A stretch of DNA of 64,000 bases from Lichenostomus cassidix (taxonomy: Eukaryota > Chordata > Aves > Passeriformes > Meliphagidae): the NCBI GenBank assembly GCA_008360975.2, contig CM039185.1, forward strand, positions 1,116,001 through 1,180,000, in the 5' to 3' direction. Made by a program: the position numbers and the translations under genes. The notes under the pieces are model-generated. The model was not told the DNA's origin. It made no database searches and worked only from the letters and a program-made list of their open reading frames with translations. Below, one piece after another: positions 9,777 to 21,345 of the stretch (within the stretch, counting starts at the first letter, position 1; every line of letters begins with the position of its first letter).

Positions 9777-12659
9777 CCCCAGCCCTCCCCAGCAGCAGGT
9801 GGGGCCGGGAGGGTTGGGCTGACTTTCTCACTGGCAAGGAGGTTTTATTTCCAGTTCCACGGGTAGGGCATGTAAATATTATTTGTTTCCTCAACTGGCT
9901 GCTCCCTTACAGATCTTCTTCCCAGCACGTTGTTTCCAGAGCAGCCCCAGCTGACGTGCCCTGCTCAACAGAGCAGCTGTGTTTTTCCTCCTTAGCTGTT
10001 GATTTTCCATTCTAGTTCAGACTAAAGCACCAAAACCCTTGCACAGGAGATGGTACCAAAGGGAGCCTGCCCAGAGCCAGGATTTCAGCCAGTGCATTCC
10101 TCTCTGCACCCCATTTTTAAACCCTGCACTGCATAGGCTGCCTTAGACTTCTAATTCCAACATTTCCCTTTCTCATCCTAAATGTTCTTTCCCTCAGATG
10201 CCATCTCTCAAAAGTGGATATTTTACACTTTGCAGTAGTTGTTTGCTGGCTTTTGCATCTGACTTTAGAAGTCAATAAAGTCATAGAGTTGGAAGGGACC
10301 CACAAGGACCCACAAAGTCCAGTTCCTGGCTCTGTACAGACACTCCAACGATCCCACCCTGTGTCTGAGCACTGTTCAATCATTTCTTGAACTCTGGATA
10401 ATGGGATTCTTCATCAACAGCACCATCTCTCCATTTGCCAGGGAAGTGGCACCAGGAGCTGGTGGAGCCCTGAGCTCTGGAGGAGCCCCAGATTCAGTGT
10501 CTGGAGCTCATTCCTCCCACCCTGGCTCTGTTCACGTGGAGATGATCCTGTACCTCTCTATTTCAGCCTGGCCCTGGTGAAATAACTGCGCCCTGTGGAA
10601 GCTGAGAGAACAAAAAAAAACTCCTTCAGCATGGCTGAGGGATGTTTTTCAGGGGTTATTTATAAGACATGTTCCTTGGGGCTCTGTCATTTTTGGGAGA
10701 GACGTGAAGTACATCCTGTGGGTAATGAACTCGTGGTTTGGCAGGTTGGTCAGGCAGGGCAGGCCTGAGGAGGAAGCTCATTGCTGCTGCTTGTGACTTC
10801 ATTTATGGCATGTTTCTCCCAAAATGAGGGATTTCAGGTACCCAACTGCTACCTAAACAAGCAGGAACAAGGAACATGACAGAGGCCTTGCAGTCCCATT
10901 AATCTAACCCAGGCTGTGCCTCTCAGTTACTTTTGTTGCCCAAAACAGAAATTAAACTGAGATAGGCATGAAAAACACCCAAAGCCGTTCCCCTGCTGTT
11001 TGTTTTGCTATCTAAGGAATCCTAGCTATGGTTCAGAGGTGTATTATTTCCTCTTGCATCAAAAACTTGCTGAATCATGTTGCAACTTGAACTGGTTCAA
11101 AGAAGGTTCCTCCTTCCTCCAGCTGGTTCAGTAGCACTAGCGATGGAACAAAGTAGCCAGAGGCTGAGGATTTCCACAACCTGCCTGCTGCAAACCACAT
11201 CAGTTACCCCTAGTTGTTGTAAACTGGTTGGGCTGGCTCCCCTTACTGGGATAATTGGTGTAACTGGACCAGCCAGGCTTGTTTCCTCCCCTTGGGAAAA
11301 GATCTGTCTCAATACACATGTCAGTCCTACAGATCTCTCAGCAATGAAGAGATGACTGATAAGTAACATTTCTCAGCTGGGTTATTCCAGTCTGTGGGGC
11401 AATGTCTGCACACATTTATTGTGGTGGAGACATGGGATTTGGTATTAACACGTGGCTTTAACCTGCATTAAGGTTCTCGAGAAGAGGGGTGTGAAGGGAC
11501 CCTCTTCCTGAAGGGTGAACATGTTAAAGATAACGGGAAAGTTTGGCAGCAGTGATAGGGATCCAGCTGGGTCCAACTGCCATTGTGGTCCAGCTGGCTC
11601 AGAGGGCAGGAGGAGCAGAGTCCTTTGACATCACCTGATGCTCTGGGGTCTTTCTGGATGCTGCTACAGCTCCAACACCTCTTGGATGATCCCACAGGCC
11701 TGAATTGGAGCTCCAGCCAGTGCAGCTCCAAGCTCCATTGCCAGCTGCTGTCCTCTCCTCCATCCCTGGCTGTGGAACAGGGCTTATGGACATCACAGAG
11801 CAGCATCTGCTGAGGGGCACATCAGAGCTGGCTGCTGGAGGAATTCTGCAGAGCCATCCCTGGCCAGCCCTAGAATGTCAGTGCAAAGCTCTGCACACTG
11901 CTCTGCATCTTTTATCTCGTCAGGAGAGTGGGATTTGCTTTAACTGGAGCTGAGTCCAGAGCAGTCCCTACACTGGTCCATCACCCACCAACAAAACCAC
12001 AGAGGAATCAAAGCTCTATCCACCCTCACAGAACAGTTCTCTGCTGAATTCTCACCTAACCCATGACCCAACATGATCCCAAGGCCAGTGTCCACTCCTT
12101 TCTGCAGCCTCTCCTCCATCCATAAACACCTTTACGCCCTGACCACACACTCCTCATGAGAAGTAGCAGGAAGCTGTCCACAGGTCCTTCATGGCCATTT
12201 GGGATCCAGCAGCACTCCTGGCACTGACTGACACTCCTCTCCTGACCTGGAAAGCCAGCAAGGCTCCTCTTGCTGGATGAGCTGGATGTGGAGTGACAGA
12301 TGGACAGCAGTCACCTTTAAGGGAATGACACTGAGTCTGCCCAGGGTTTGCCCAGCTCAGGGGGCTGGTGCCAGGCATTCAGAGCTGTGACAGGGACAAA
12401 CAGCAGGCCCGTGGCCAGTGTGAGGAGAAACAAGTGGTCCCCAAGGAGCTGCTGGGCTTGCAGAGTGCTTGTTTGCTCCAGCAAGGTGGATGCTTGCAAA
12501 AACCTTCATTTTAACCAGTGTAATTTCCTCACTGGCAGGAGCAAAAAAGGCAGTAACAGCAATAAACCCTCAGCCTTATTTTTCAAGTGTCTTTTTGAAC
12601 AAGGGTTAATCAACAGTAAAATTAAGAGGCCCCTGGAGGGAGCTACCAGCAGCCCACGC
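9777..12659. other. Intergenic DNA between GATD3 and gene A
   Basis: I see no exon-like conserved coding segment here. It has one CR1 fragment (about 10278-10385). The short open frames in 11077-11953 encode no recognisable domains. It separates two divergent genes, so it must hold distal regulatory DNA for one or both. Confidence 0.5.
10278..10385 (-). mobile_element. CR1 LINE 3' fragment
   Basis: Reverse-complement CR1 end: 'catagagttggaagggaccc' followed by the ctgtctgagcactg-type stretch. Confidence 0.75.
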
Positions 12660-12868
12660 TGACTCACAGCCCCAAATTTACTGCAGCCAGAGCTTCATTT
12701 GCATTTCCTCCCGCATGCAGAGAGCAGCAGGAACAGAAGAGGTTTGTAGGGAAAAGGGGTGGAGAGCAGGGAGGACCGGCGGCAGCGGCGATGGTTTGGT
12801 TATAAAGAGCATGGGAGGAAAGAGAGGCAGCAGAGCAGCCCTCGGCCGGGGCGACAGCGCGGGCAGGG
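12660..12868 (+). promoter_or_regulatory. Gene A promoter: AP-1, octamer and TATA motifs
   Basis: TGACTCA (AP-1 consensus) is at 12660-12666, ATTTGCAT (octamer) at 12697-12704 and tataaa at 12801-12806. The TATA box is 68 bp before the gene A ATG, so the transcript should start near 12830. A second AP-1-like site, TGAGTCA, lies inside the first coding exon (about 12886). These are exact consensus matches; use in cells is inferred. Confidence 0.6.
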
Positions 12869-15800
12869 ATGGGCGACAGCGCGGCTGAGTCACTGCATTC
12901 CTCCATCGGGCTGCTGGGCATTTCCGCAGGTAGGGATCCACTGCTGGCGGGACACGGGCTTGGGACGAGCTTTCCGGGACACCCCCCTTTTCCAAGGGGG
13001 CTAAAGAGGCTGTTTATCCGCAGCCTTCTCTGCCTGGGTAAAGCGTTTCGATCCAGAGATCCCTGCGCCTGCTTCGGCGGCCAACAAAATATTTGTGTTG
13101 GCTTCCAAGGGCTGGCCTGAAGTTTTGTACTTGCTCCACGCTGGGTGGGAAGCAAATCCAAACTTCTTCATAGTCACGGTAGTAAATCATCTCGATTTGG
13201 ATGCAGTTTCCTCCCCTTTCCTTTTCCAGCCGTTCTCCCTGCAGCTCTGTTTTCTGCGTTCACTGCCTTTCATCTGCTCCTTCTTTGTGTTCCATCTTCC
13301 CGGATTTTTCGGCTGGTTTTCCATCAGCACAAGGCTGGAGGGATCATCTGCAGGGTGTATGTGTCTGTCTGCCTTTTGTACAACTGGAATCATGGATTTT
13401 ACTTTGGTCTGGCAACAGGGGAGCACCTTCCAACACTTTCATACAATCCCAGAGTGGTTTGTGTTGGAAGGGACATCAAGGATGATCCAGTCCCATCCCC
13501 TTCCAAGGGCAGGGAACACCTTCCAGAAGACTTGGGTGCTCCAAGCCCCATCCAACCTGGTCTTGATGGGATGGGGCAGCCACAAGCTCTCTGGGCAACC
13601 TCAAATAATTAATTTCAAGTTTTTTCAAACCAGGCACCCAGAAAGAAGTGAGACCTTGGGCAAAAACCAAGTTATACTTCCCCAGCTCCTTCAGCTTTAC
13701 AATTTGCAGATCATGTACTGTTATTTTCCCTTTGTCCCCTGCTCTGTCCACTCTGGTTCTCACCTGGGTTTTGGGCCAAGTTTACAAGCTCTTTGTGCTT
13801 TCCCCATCCCTGTCCCACAGGATCTCTGCTGTTGGCTGTGCATTTCTACAGCTCCCCACGAGCAACCCCTCTGATCCCCAGCACAGCTCTCGGAGTTCTC
13901 CTGCTGATCATATCAGCTCTTCTGGCCTATGCAGGTAAGATCTGGGGGTGGCCAGCCTCAAGGCCTCCTCTCCACAGCTTTGCATGTCCAGGTCTGCTTT
14001 GCCCACAGGATACAAACCATGGCAGCCTCTCTGGACCTCCTAGAGGAGTGTGTTGTCCAGAGAAGCTGTGGCTGCCCTTGGATCCCTAGAAGTGTCCAAG
14101 GCCAGTCTTGGAGCAGCCTGGGATAGTGGAAAGTGTCTCTGTCCATGGCAGGGGGTGGAATGGGATGAGCTTCGAGGTCTCTCCCAACCCAACCATGATT
14201 CTACATCAGCACAGCAAATTTTTTCTCTATAGGCAAGAAAAGAAATCAATGTTTGTTTTAAACAAATGCTCTACCAGGATCTCAGAGTTATAACACACTT
14301 AATGTATGATTTCTCTCCCAGGCTTTCTGAGAGTGCTTTCAGCATCTATGGATTGAAATGTCCATGAGTAAATGCCAAGAGACAATGCCTCTACTTATTG
14401 GAGAGAAAACAATCACTGCCTAGAGCAAAATCCACACTTTCTAGAATGAATGTTGAATTATTTATTATTTGTAACTCATAGCAGTGAGAACATGGAATCA
14501 CAGAACCATCAAATCACAGAATTGTTAAGGGGTTTTGGAAAGGACCTTTATGATCATCCACTCCATCTGTCAACCAGCACCATGGTCACCACTAAGCCAT
14601 GTCCCCAAGTGCCACAGCCATGTGTTTTTTGAACACTTCCAGGGATGGAGAGTCCACCACTGCTCTGGGTAGCCCCTTCTAGTGCTTTAAAACCCTTTCC
14701 ATGGAGAAATCTTCCCTAATACCCAATCTAAACCTCCCCTGGCACAACCTGAGTCCATTTCCTCTCATCCTGTCCCTTGTTACCTGGGAGAAGAGGCTGA
14801 TCCCTCCCTCCAGCCTCCTTCCAGGTAGTTGTAGAGTGTGATAAGGCCCCCCTGAGCCTTCTCTTCTCCAGGGGAAATCCATCATCCAGCAGGACCTGTG
14901 CCAATCCATCCTCCTTAGTGATCCTGCTTTCCACCTTTCCTAACTCCTCCTTCCCACGTCCTGCTGTCTGAAATCACAGCCCTGTCTCCATTTGCTCCCC
15001 AGGGATCCGGAGAAGCCTCAGGAATGCCTCCCTGCTGGTGTCCCTGTGCCTGACCATCTCAGCGTTCTGGTGTGGCTATGGAGTGATCCTCATCCTGGCA
15101 GGGCAGGGAGAGCTGGCTGGCCCGGGGGATTTCCGCGATGCCATGGTGCCAGGCCTGGCCACCTTCACCCTGGCCCTGCTCCTGGTGGCCATGGTGGGCT
15201 TCCTCTGTGGAGAGCCTGTCCTGGCCCTGGTGGCTGCCGCCGTGTCCCTCGCCAGTGCCCATGAGGTGGCCCTGCACTACAGCTCCTCACTTGGTCCCTC
15301 TGCTGTGGCTTGCAGCTACCTGGTTGTCTGCTTGGTCGGGGGCTACTTTGCTCTGGGGAGGATCCTCTACTTCCTGACCAGAGGGAAAGTTGTCCTCTCT
15401 GGCACGGATCTTGCTGAGAAAAAGGCCCACGAGCAGAGCCAAGGCAGCGGTGGCAGCAGCAATGCCTTTGCAGCCCCCGGGCTGCTCCTGAACATGCTGT
15501 CAGCCTGTGTGTTTGGCTGCAGGCTCCTGGGGGTCACCCACAAGCTCTTCCTGGGCCATGTGCCCTGGCTGTGGGCAGCTGGCACCTACCAGATTGGCAT
15601 CTGCGTGTTGTCCTACCGTGCAATGGATGTTCTCATGGCCACAGCCTTTGGCTTCACTTCCATCCTCAAATTTGCTGGAGGTTATTGCCTCCTGTACCCC
15701 ATCTGGCAGTCAGAGGAGCCATCTTTCCCTACCCCATTCCTGGTGGTTTTCTCCATTCTTTTTGCTGTCTTGGCTCTTTTTCTCTCCCTTCAGAGCCCTG

Positions 15801-18800
15801 TGGATGGCCTGTACTTGCTGGTTTTTGTCTCCTACTGCATTGCTTTGGCTTGCAGTCCCAGGGGTTTTTTTGCAGGTGGCCCCCAAGGTGTGGCTGTGGC
15901 CATTTTTGTGGCCTCAGCCTTGGTGACTCTGATTCACCTGTACAATGTGAGGGCAACAGCCAAGATCCCAACAGGGAAAGGTGCTGTGAAGGCTCTCCTT
16001 GCTCACAGCAGCTTCCTGAAGCTCCGGGAGGGGCAAGACCTTCACGCTCCCTACCTGGGCTATTCCAAGTATGCAGATGCCGAAATCCTTGCCTATGCCT
16101 GCAGTGTCCTGGCTTCTTTTGCCCTAACAACCCCAGGAGACCCCCAGGCTCCTCTTGCCACCGTTGTCATTCCATGGGTGGTGGTAGCTGGCGGGATCCT
16201 GAAGCTTCTGGGTGGCTCAGTGGCCTTTGCCCGGGGTAAAACCCTGGAGAGCACTGCTTTCATCCTCTACTCTGTCATGTGGATCATCTGGGGCCTGACA
16301 AGGTATGGTGACCTCTATGGCACCACCAGAAGCTTCCATGCAGCTGTGGGCATCGTTGCCTTCATGCTCTTCAACTGCTTCATTATCTTCTGTTCGCTCT
16401 TCCTAAACATGGCCTGGTTCTTCTACTCCCTCACGTTCATGCTCATCGCTGTCAGCTTCCTGCTGGATGCCATCCATGCCCTTCCCGCTGGATATGACAT
16501 CGCTGCCACCATCATCTTTGGGCTGATCAGCTTTTACTGCTTCCTGGCTGCCCTTTCCAGCAGCACCTTCGAGGGCTGCTGCTTGCCCTTGGGGAGGCCC
16601 GTGGTGCAGCTCAGTGGTGTCGGGGCAGCAGCGACCAAGTGCCCTCACCTGCCTGCCAGGAAAGCTTCCTCAGTCAAGAGAATTGCAGGTAAGGGGAAAG
16701 CACAGGGCAGAATGTGGGGATGGAGGGGAAATTCTGGGAGGCTGTGTAGCAGAACACTCTTAAAAGGACATTATTCCAATCAGAGAATCACAGAATGGTT
16801 TGGGAGGGAAAGAACCTCAAAGCCCATCTTGTTCCATGGGCAGGGACACCTGCTATCCCAGGTTGATTTAAGCCCCATCCAACCTGACCTTGATGTGGAA
16901 GCTGGGATAATGTGGTGACATTTTGAAGTGAGCCAAGTTACAGGAGTCATGAGCTGAGTGGAGCAGTGAATTCATTGCTGTTTTCCTGCATCTTTTCCTG
17001 CATCCGGTCTGAGATCCAGGAATCCTCCAGACTGGGGTTACCACCCAAAGTCTGTACAGAGAAAGCAGAGCAAATGCTTGGTCCTTGCTCTCTCCACCTC
17101 TGGCCCAGAACCCCCTAAATGCCAGATGTCCCCTTGGAAAATGCACTGCCAGAGCTGGGAAAAGGAGATGAGAGCACCAAATTGGCAGTGGCAGCTCTGC
17201 CATGGCAATTGCAGCCCCTCCCCTGTCATTTAAGGACTTGTGCCCTGTTCCCATTCCAACAGATATCCTGAGGAACGGTGGGACCTGTGGCATCCCCACA
17301 GACACTGTGTATGTGCTGGTGGCTGCCTGCAGCCGGCCTGATGCCGTGGAGAAAGCTCACCGGTGAGTCCTGGCAGAGCTGCCAGAACCTTCTAGGACTC
17401 AGAGCTGCTACTGAGCACTGGTTGCAGCACACAGCGAGAGCAAGACAGCTCAGCCTCAGTGGGAATAGCAAGGTGGGGAAAAGATCCAGGTGAGGAAAGG
17501 AGAGGACTAGCTGGAGTTGTGTTCTGGAATACTGCAGGCTGATGGAGCCAGGTAACTTGGACACCTCAAGAAACCCAGAGAAGTGGCAAATGGGGCGGGA
17601 GGCTGTTGTATGTATTTGTAGGTACAAATTGTCACAACAAAACACCTCTGGTGACAACAGACTCTTGCTGTAAGCTGGGACTGCTTGTATGAGTGAACTT
17701 CCTTAGAACTTGGGCCATTGGGATTCTTACCCATCACTACACAAGAAGTTCAAGCCTTGATTTGGGATAGACATTCCTGATTGGGATAGTCATTAATGTC
17801 CCTTTCTGTCCAGTCAGGTATTGAACAGTCCTACTTTTACTCCAGACTGGTGACCTGGGGCAGAGCTTACACACCTTGTCTTAGCTCTAGACCTCCCCAA
17901 CAGTTTCTTTTTCTGGAAACTGAATCCCCATTTCAGTTCCAGGCTCATCTTTTCCTGCCTTGTTTCCAGGTCCAAGCGCCAGGCTCAGGATCGCCCCATG
18001 TCCCTTTGGATTTCCAGCCTAAAGCAATTGGAACCTGCCAAGCATTTGTTCTCACCCCTCCTGTGGGACTTCATGGAGGCTGCCTGGCCATCTCCCATTA
18101 GCTTGGTCATTCCCAGAGGTGAGGAAATGCTGTTAATTCCAAGCTCTCTGGAGAGCTTTCAGTTTGAAATTCCTGAAACTGCGAACCCCTGCAACGCCAG
18201 GTGATATTTCTGGTAAGATCATCGTGTTTGGAGTGCTGTACCTCTCTAAGTGCTGTGTGACTCTGCTTGGTGCAGGTGAATGGGTGGATTTCCTGGGAAT
18301 GAAGGACTCTGCTAAATACGTCGGAACCCCTCAGAGTGTGGCCATCCGCATCCCTGACTGCTCTGTCACCACCCACCTCATTGACCTGGTGAGTCACAGC
18401 ACCTCTGGTGACCAGACTCCTTCTTGGAGAAGGGCTGGGGTCTCCAAGCAGCTCGGAGGGATTTTATTGCAGCAAAGAGGGGAAAAGGAGCAACCACCAG
18501 GCCAGGAAGCCAGAAAAATGCCATCAACAGACACAGTTTCATTTCCAACATAAAACACTTCTCTGAGGCCAGAATAACTAAAGGTGCAGAAATTGGCCAG
18601 AGGAACTGTGATGCTCTGCTTGTTCTAGGACAGACATTGTAGGTCTTTGGCTGGGAAACAAGATGTCATGTCATGGCCACCATCCCTAAACCTAAATTTG
18701 TCAGAGTTGGTCACTCAAACACAGTTTGGTGGGACTGCAGTTGCTACAAAGTAGGTGCCTCACCTGGGTGAGCCACACTGAGCTCTCTTCAGAGTCACAG

Positions 18801-20859
18801 CTGCTCACAGGTGAAGTTCAGAGGTTAATTCACCTATTTCATCCTAAAAATCCTGCTCAGAGCTTTGAGTCCTGATTTTCTGTCACCAGGTTGGCCCCAT
18901 TGTGGTCACATCAGCCAACCCAACGGGAGAGGCCGACACGACCCACCACAACCAAGTGTATGCCAAGCTGGGAGATAAGGTAACCTAGAGATGTGGGCAT
19001 GGAAAAATGCAACCACTTTTTCCAGAGGGCAAATTGTATCGGGGGGAAAGGAAATTCCTGATGGTATCAGGAATATGGGAAAGCATCTAATTTAAAAAAA
19101 TGTCGTGGACACTTCTCATGTTGGCATCAAAGGGAAAAAGCCATTTTAAAATACAGCGCTTGGTGGGGACCAAAATTCTTCTGCTTTTCACAGTGTAATT
19201 ATGGCTTGGCAACGTGAGTTGGTTCATATTCCAACATGGGATGATAGAAGCAATAAAAAATTCCTTCTTTCTTACAAGCAATCAAATCCTGATGCCTGAA
19301 TGTGCCAGGGCTCCAGCTGGCACTGGGCTGTGAGAGCTCAGGAATTCCCATCTAAAGCTGGGGCTGGTCTAAGACTGGTGCCATGCTCCAAAATATTCCT
19401 GGCTTTTAGAGATTTCGTGGAAGTGCCATGGCCATGGTCTTTCATTGTCTTCCATTGGTTTAGGTTGGATCTCAGGGAAAGGCTCTTCCCCCAGAGGGTG
19501 CTGGCACTGCCCAGGCTGCCCAGGGAATGGGCACAGCCTGAGACTGCCAGAGCTCCAGGAGTGATTGGAGGGGTGGAATTGTTGATGTGTCCTGTGCAGG
19601 GCCAGGAGTTGGATTGATGGTCCTTGTGGATCCTTCCAACTCAGAATGATTCCATGATTCTACGATTTCACTACTGAATTCTGAGGGTTTTACATTTTAT
19701 ATCTTCATGGCAGCTTTAAACAAGATTTAGTACAAATCTTCCACCACTAACTCCTCAAAAACCAAAAATTCATACACATTTTTTTGTGGGTGGGACTTCT
19801 CCAGAGCTCCTCAGCTGGTGTAAACCTGTCTGTGCTGTGCTGCTGACCTGCACCCCAGAGAGCTCTCCCTGTCTTTGCTTTGAGGTTTGTTCATTCAAAT
19901 CCAGCGTTGGTGTCACTGCAGTGGGGCAGGAAGTGGCAATATTGCCTTTGATGAGAATTATTTGCTGTCGAGAGGGAACACTCTCTTTTCCCAAGTGCCT
20001 GAGGGGAATTTGGTGTGGAAATCTGTTGTTTCTAGGTGGATGCAGTTCTTTGTGGCGGGCCTTCTCCAGAGAACATTGCCTCCACCGTTGTGGACTGCAC
20101 CAAGATCGACAGTGGGAACATTGGATTCTTCCGGGTCGGCATCATCCCCAAGGCTCAGGTAAAGTTCAGCTGGATTTTATTTCCACTTCCTTTCTCCACA
20201 GAGTGGGTTTCAACCTGGGGGTTCCTAGTTCTAGAGGCAAAGTCTGTGATAGCACGAGGGGTTATCCCAGCGTGGTGTGAGGGACAAGAGCAGAGCTCCA
20301 CACTTCTCTGTCCTGATCCTGCTCCAGAGCACCATCACACCTCTGGATAGCTAGGGAATGGGCAAGGTGAGGCTGATTCATCCATGGAAAGGGCTGTGAG
20401 ATCCAGGGTTATGGACCCCCAGGGTCTCCATTTACACCTGTTCCAGGGGCCTCTGAGCACACAGAAATTATTTGTGTCATCCCGAAACTGAACCAGACAC
20501 TTGAAAGAGAAGATCTTGTGGAAGGTGTCCTGCCCATGGGGTACCTTTAAAGGTCCCATCCACCCCATGGCTTTATGATTCCCTAATTATTTCAACAGCT
20601 GGAGAAGAAATCAGTGATCTCCCCCAATTCCTACCCCACTCCTAGCTGTGTTTCCTCATTGCAGGTGCTGCAGATCCTGGAGCAGGTGCAGAAGAAACAC
20701 CTGGGGGTCCCTAACAGTGGCACTTGCCCCACAAAAGGTCGGGAAGAACTCCAGGGTGGTGGCCATGCTGTGCCCAACGGGGTGAGCACGGCTGCCTTGG
20801 CAGAGCCAGGGATGGATCCCACTCCTGATTCCGGCCGTGAGCATCACACCCGCTTCTGA
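12869..20859 (+). CDS. Gene A: polytopic SatP-like membrane protein fused to a YrdC/Sua5-like domain
   Basis: Nine coding exons: 12869-12929, 13821-13934, 15003-16688, 17263-17362, 17970-18118, 18276-18388, 18890-18979, 20036-20158 and 20665-20859. The frame holds across every GT-AG junction and gives 876 aa. Residues 1-610 are mostly hydrophobic, with short loops. They show three repeats of a pattern seen in the SatP/GPR1/FUN34/YaaH family: a Gly/Ala-rich helix, a charged turn, then an aromatic/Trp helix. Examples are FW near residue 81 and [16 protein letters not shown] leading to W485. From residue 621 a YrdC domain follows: PTDTVY (632-637), TSANPTGE, and an Arg near the end of the conserved fold. 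The K-x-R substrate motif is broken by an insertion (SKRQAQDRP), so TC-AMP synthase activity is doubtful. A 64-residue final exon has no match in gene B after its first helix; a GT at 20781 could be an alternative donor. The multi-exon copy is clearly paralogous to gene B. The function is unknown to me. Confidence 0.9.
13437..13600 (-). mobile_element. CR1 LINE 3' fragment
   Basis: Reverse CR1 end in gene A intron 1: 'gttggaagggacatcaagga', then 'ccaagccccatccaacctgg'. It accounts for part of a 259-codon open frame (13095-13874). Confidence 0.88.
14046..14206 (+). mobile_element. CR1 LINE 3' end, sense
   Basis: It contains 'cagagaagctgtggctgccc' and 'ggcagggggtggaatgggat'. It lies in gene A intron 2. 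Confidence 0.9.
14491..14890 (-). mobile_element. CR1 LINE fragment, about 400 bp
   Basis: Reverse CR1 with the 'catgtccccaagtgccacag', 'cacttccagggatggagagt' and 'ttgttacctgggagaagagg' segments. It lies in gene A intron 2, just before exon 3. Confidence 0.93.
16781..16900 (-). mobile_element. CR1 LINE 3' fragment
   Basis: Reverse CR1 end starting 'cagagaatcacagaatggtt', in gene A intron 3. The gene A reading frame runs by chance into this element if the donor at 16689 is ignored. Confidence 0.88.
19462..19667 (+). mobile_element. CR1 LINE 3' end, sense
   Basis: It contains the 'aggttggatctcagggaaag' and 'gaatgattccatgattctac' segments of a CR1 3' end. It lies in gene A intron 7. Confidence 0.88.
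20514..20583 (+). mobile_element. Short CR1 LINE 3' remnant
   Basis: 'ggaaggtgtcctgcccatgg' and 'aaaggtcccatccacccc' mark the terminal 70 bp of a CR1 copy, in gene A intron 8. Confidence 0.7.
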
Positions 20860-21234
20860 CTCCAGCAGCTCCGTGCTCACCAGGACATCGTCTGCTGGAA
20901 AATGCCATATGGGCCAAACTGGGGAATGGGAGAGGCTTCCCTGCTGCAGGGGTGATTCATTGTCTTTCCATGGATTCTGCTCACATATCTCAGCGTGGTG
21001 CTGCCCTACAAACCACAGGCACCCAGCAGGAACAATTTCCCTTACGGACACTGCCAGCTTTCCCTGGAGATCAGTCACGACCAAAGCAAGTGCTCTCTTG
21101 GTGACAGGCTGGCTCCAGGGTTACAGAGCTTTATCCCTGTCACTGGGAGGGAATTCCTTGGATTTGGGGCATGGAGTGAGGTGAAGTGGTGCAGAATTAC
21201 GTGGTGGGGGAAAAACACTGCGTGAAACTTGAAT

Positions 21235-21345
21235 CACACAGAATCATTTAGGTTTGAAAAGACCTTTCAAGTCCTTGAGTCCAGCTGTCCCCCCAGCACT
21301 GCCAAAGCCATGGCTGACCCATGTCCCCAAGTGCCACACCGTGTG
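21235..21345 (-). mobile_element. CR1 LINE 3' fragment
   Basis: 'cacagaatcatttaggtttg' followed by 'catgtccccaagtgccacac' is a reverse CR1 3' end. Confidence 0.85.

Noticed and set aside
13095..13874. 259-codon plus-strand open frame
   Set aside because: It spans intron 1 of gene A, a CR1 element and part of exon 2 in the wrong frame; the spliced gene A model explains the coding part.
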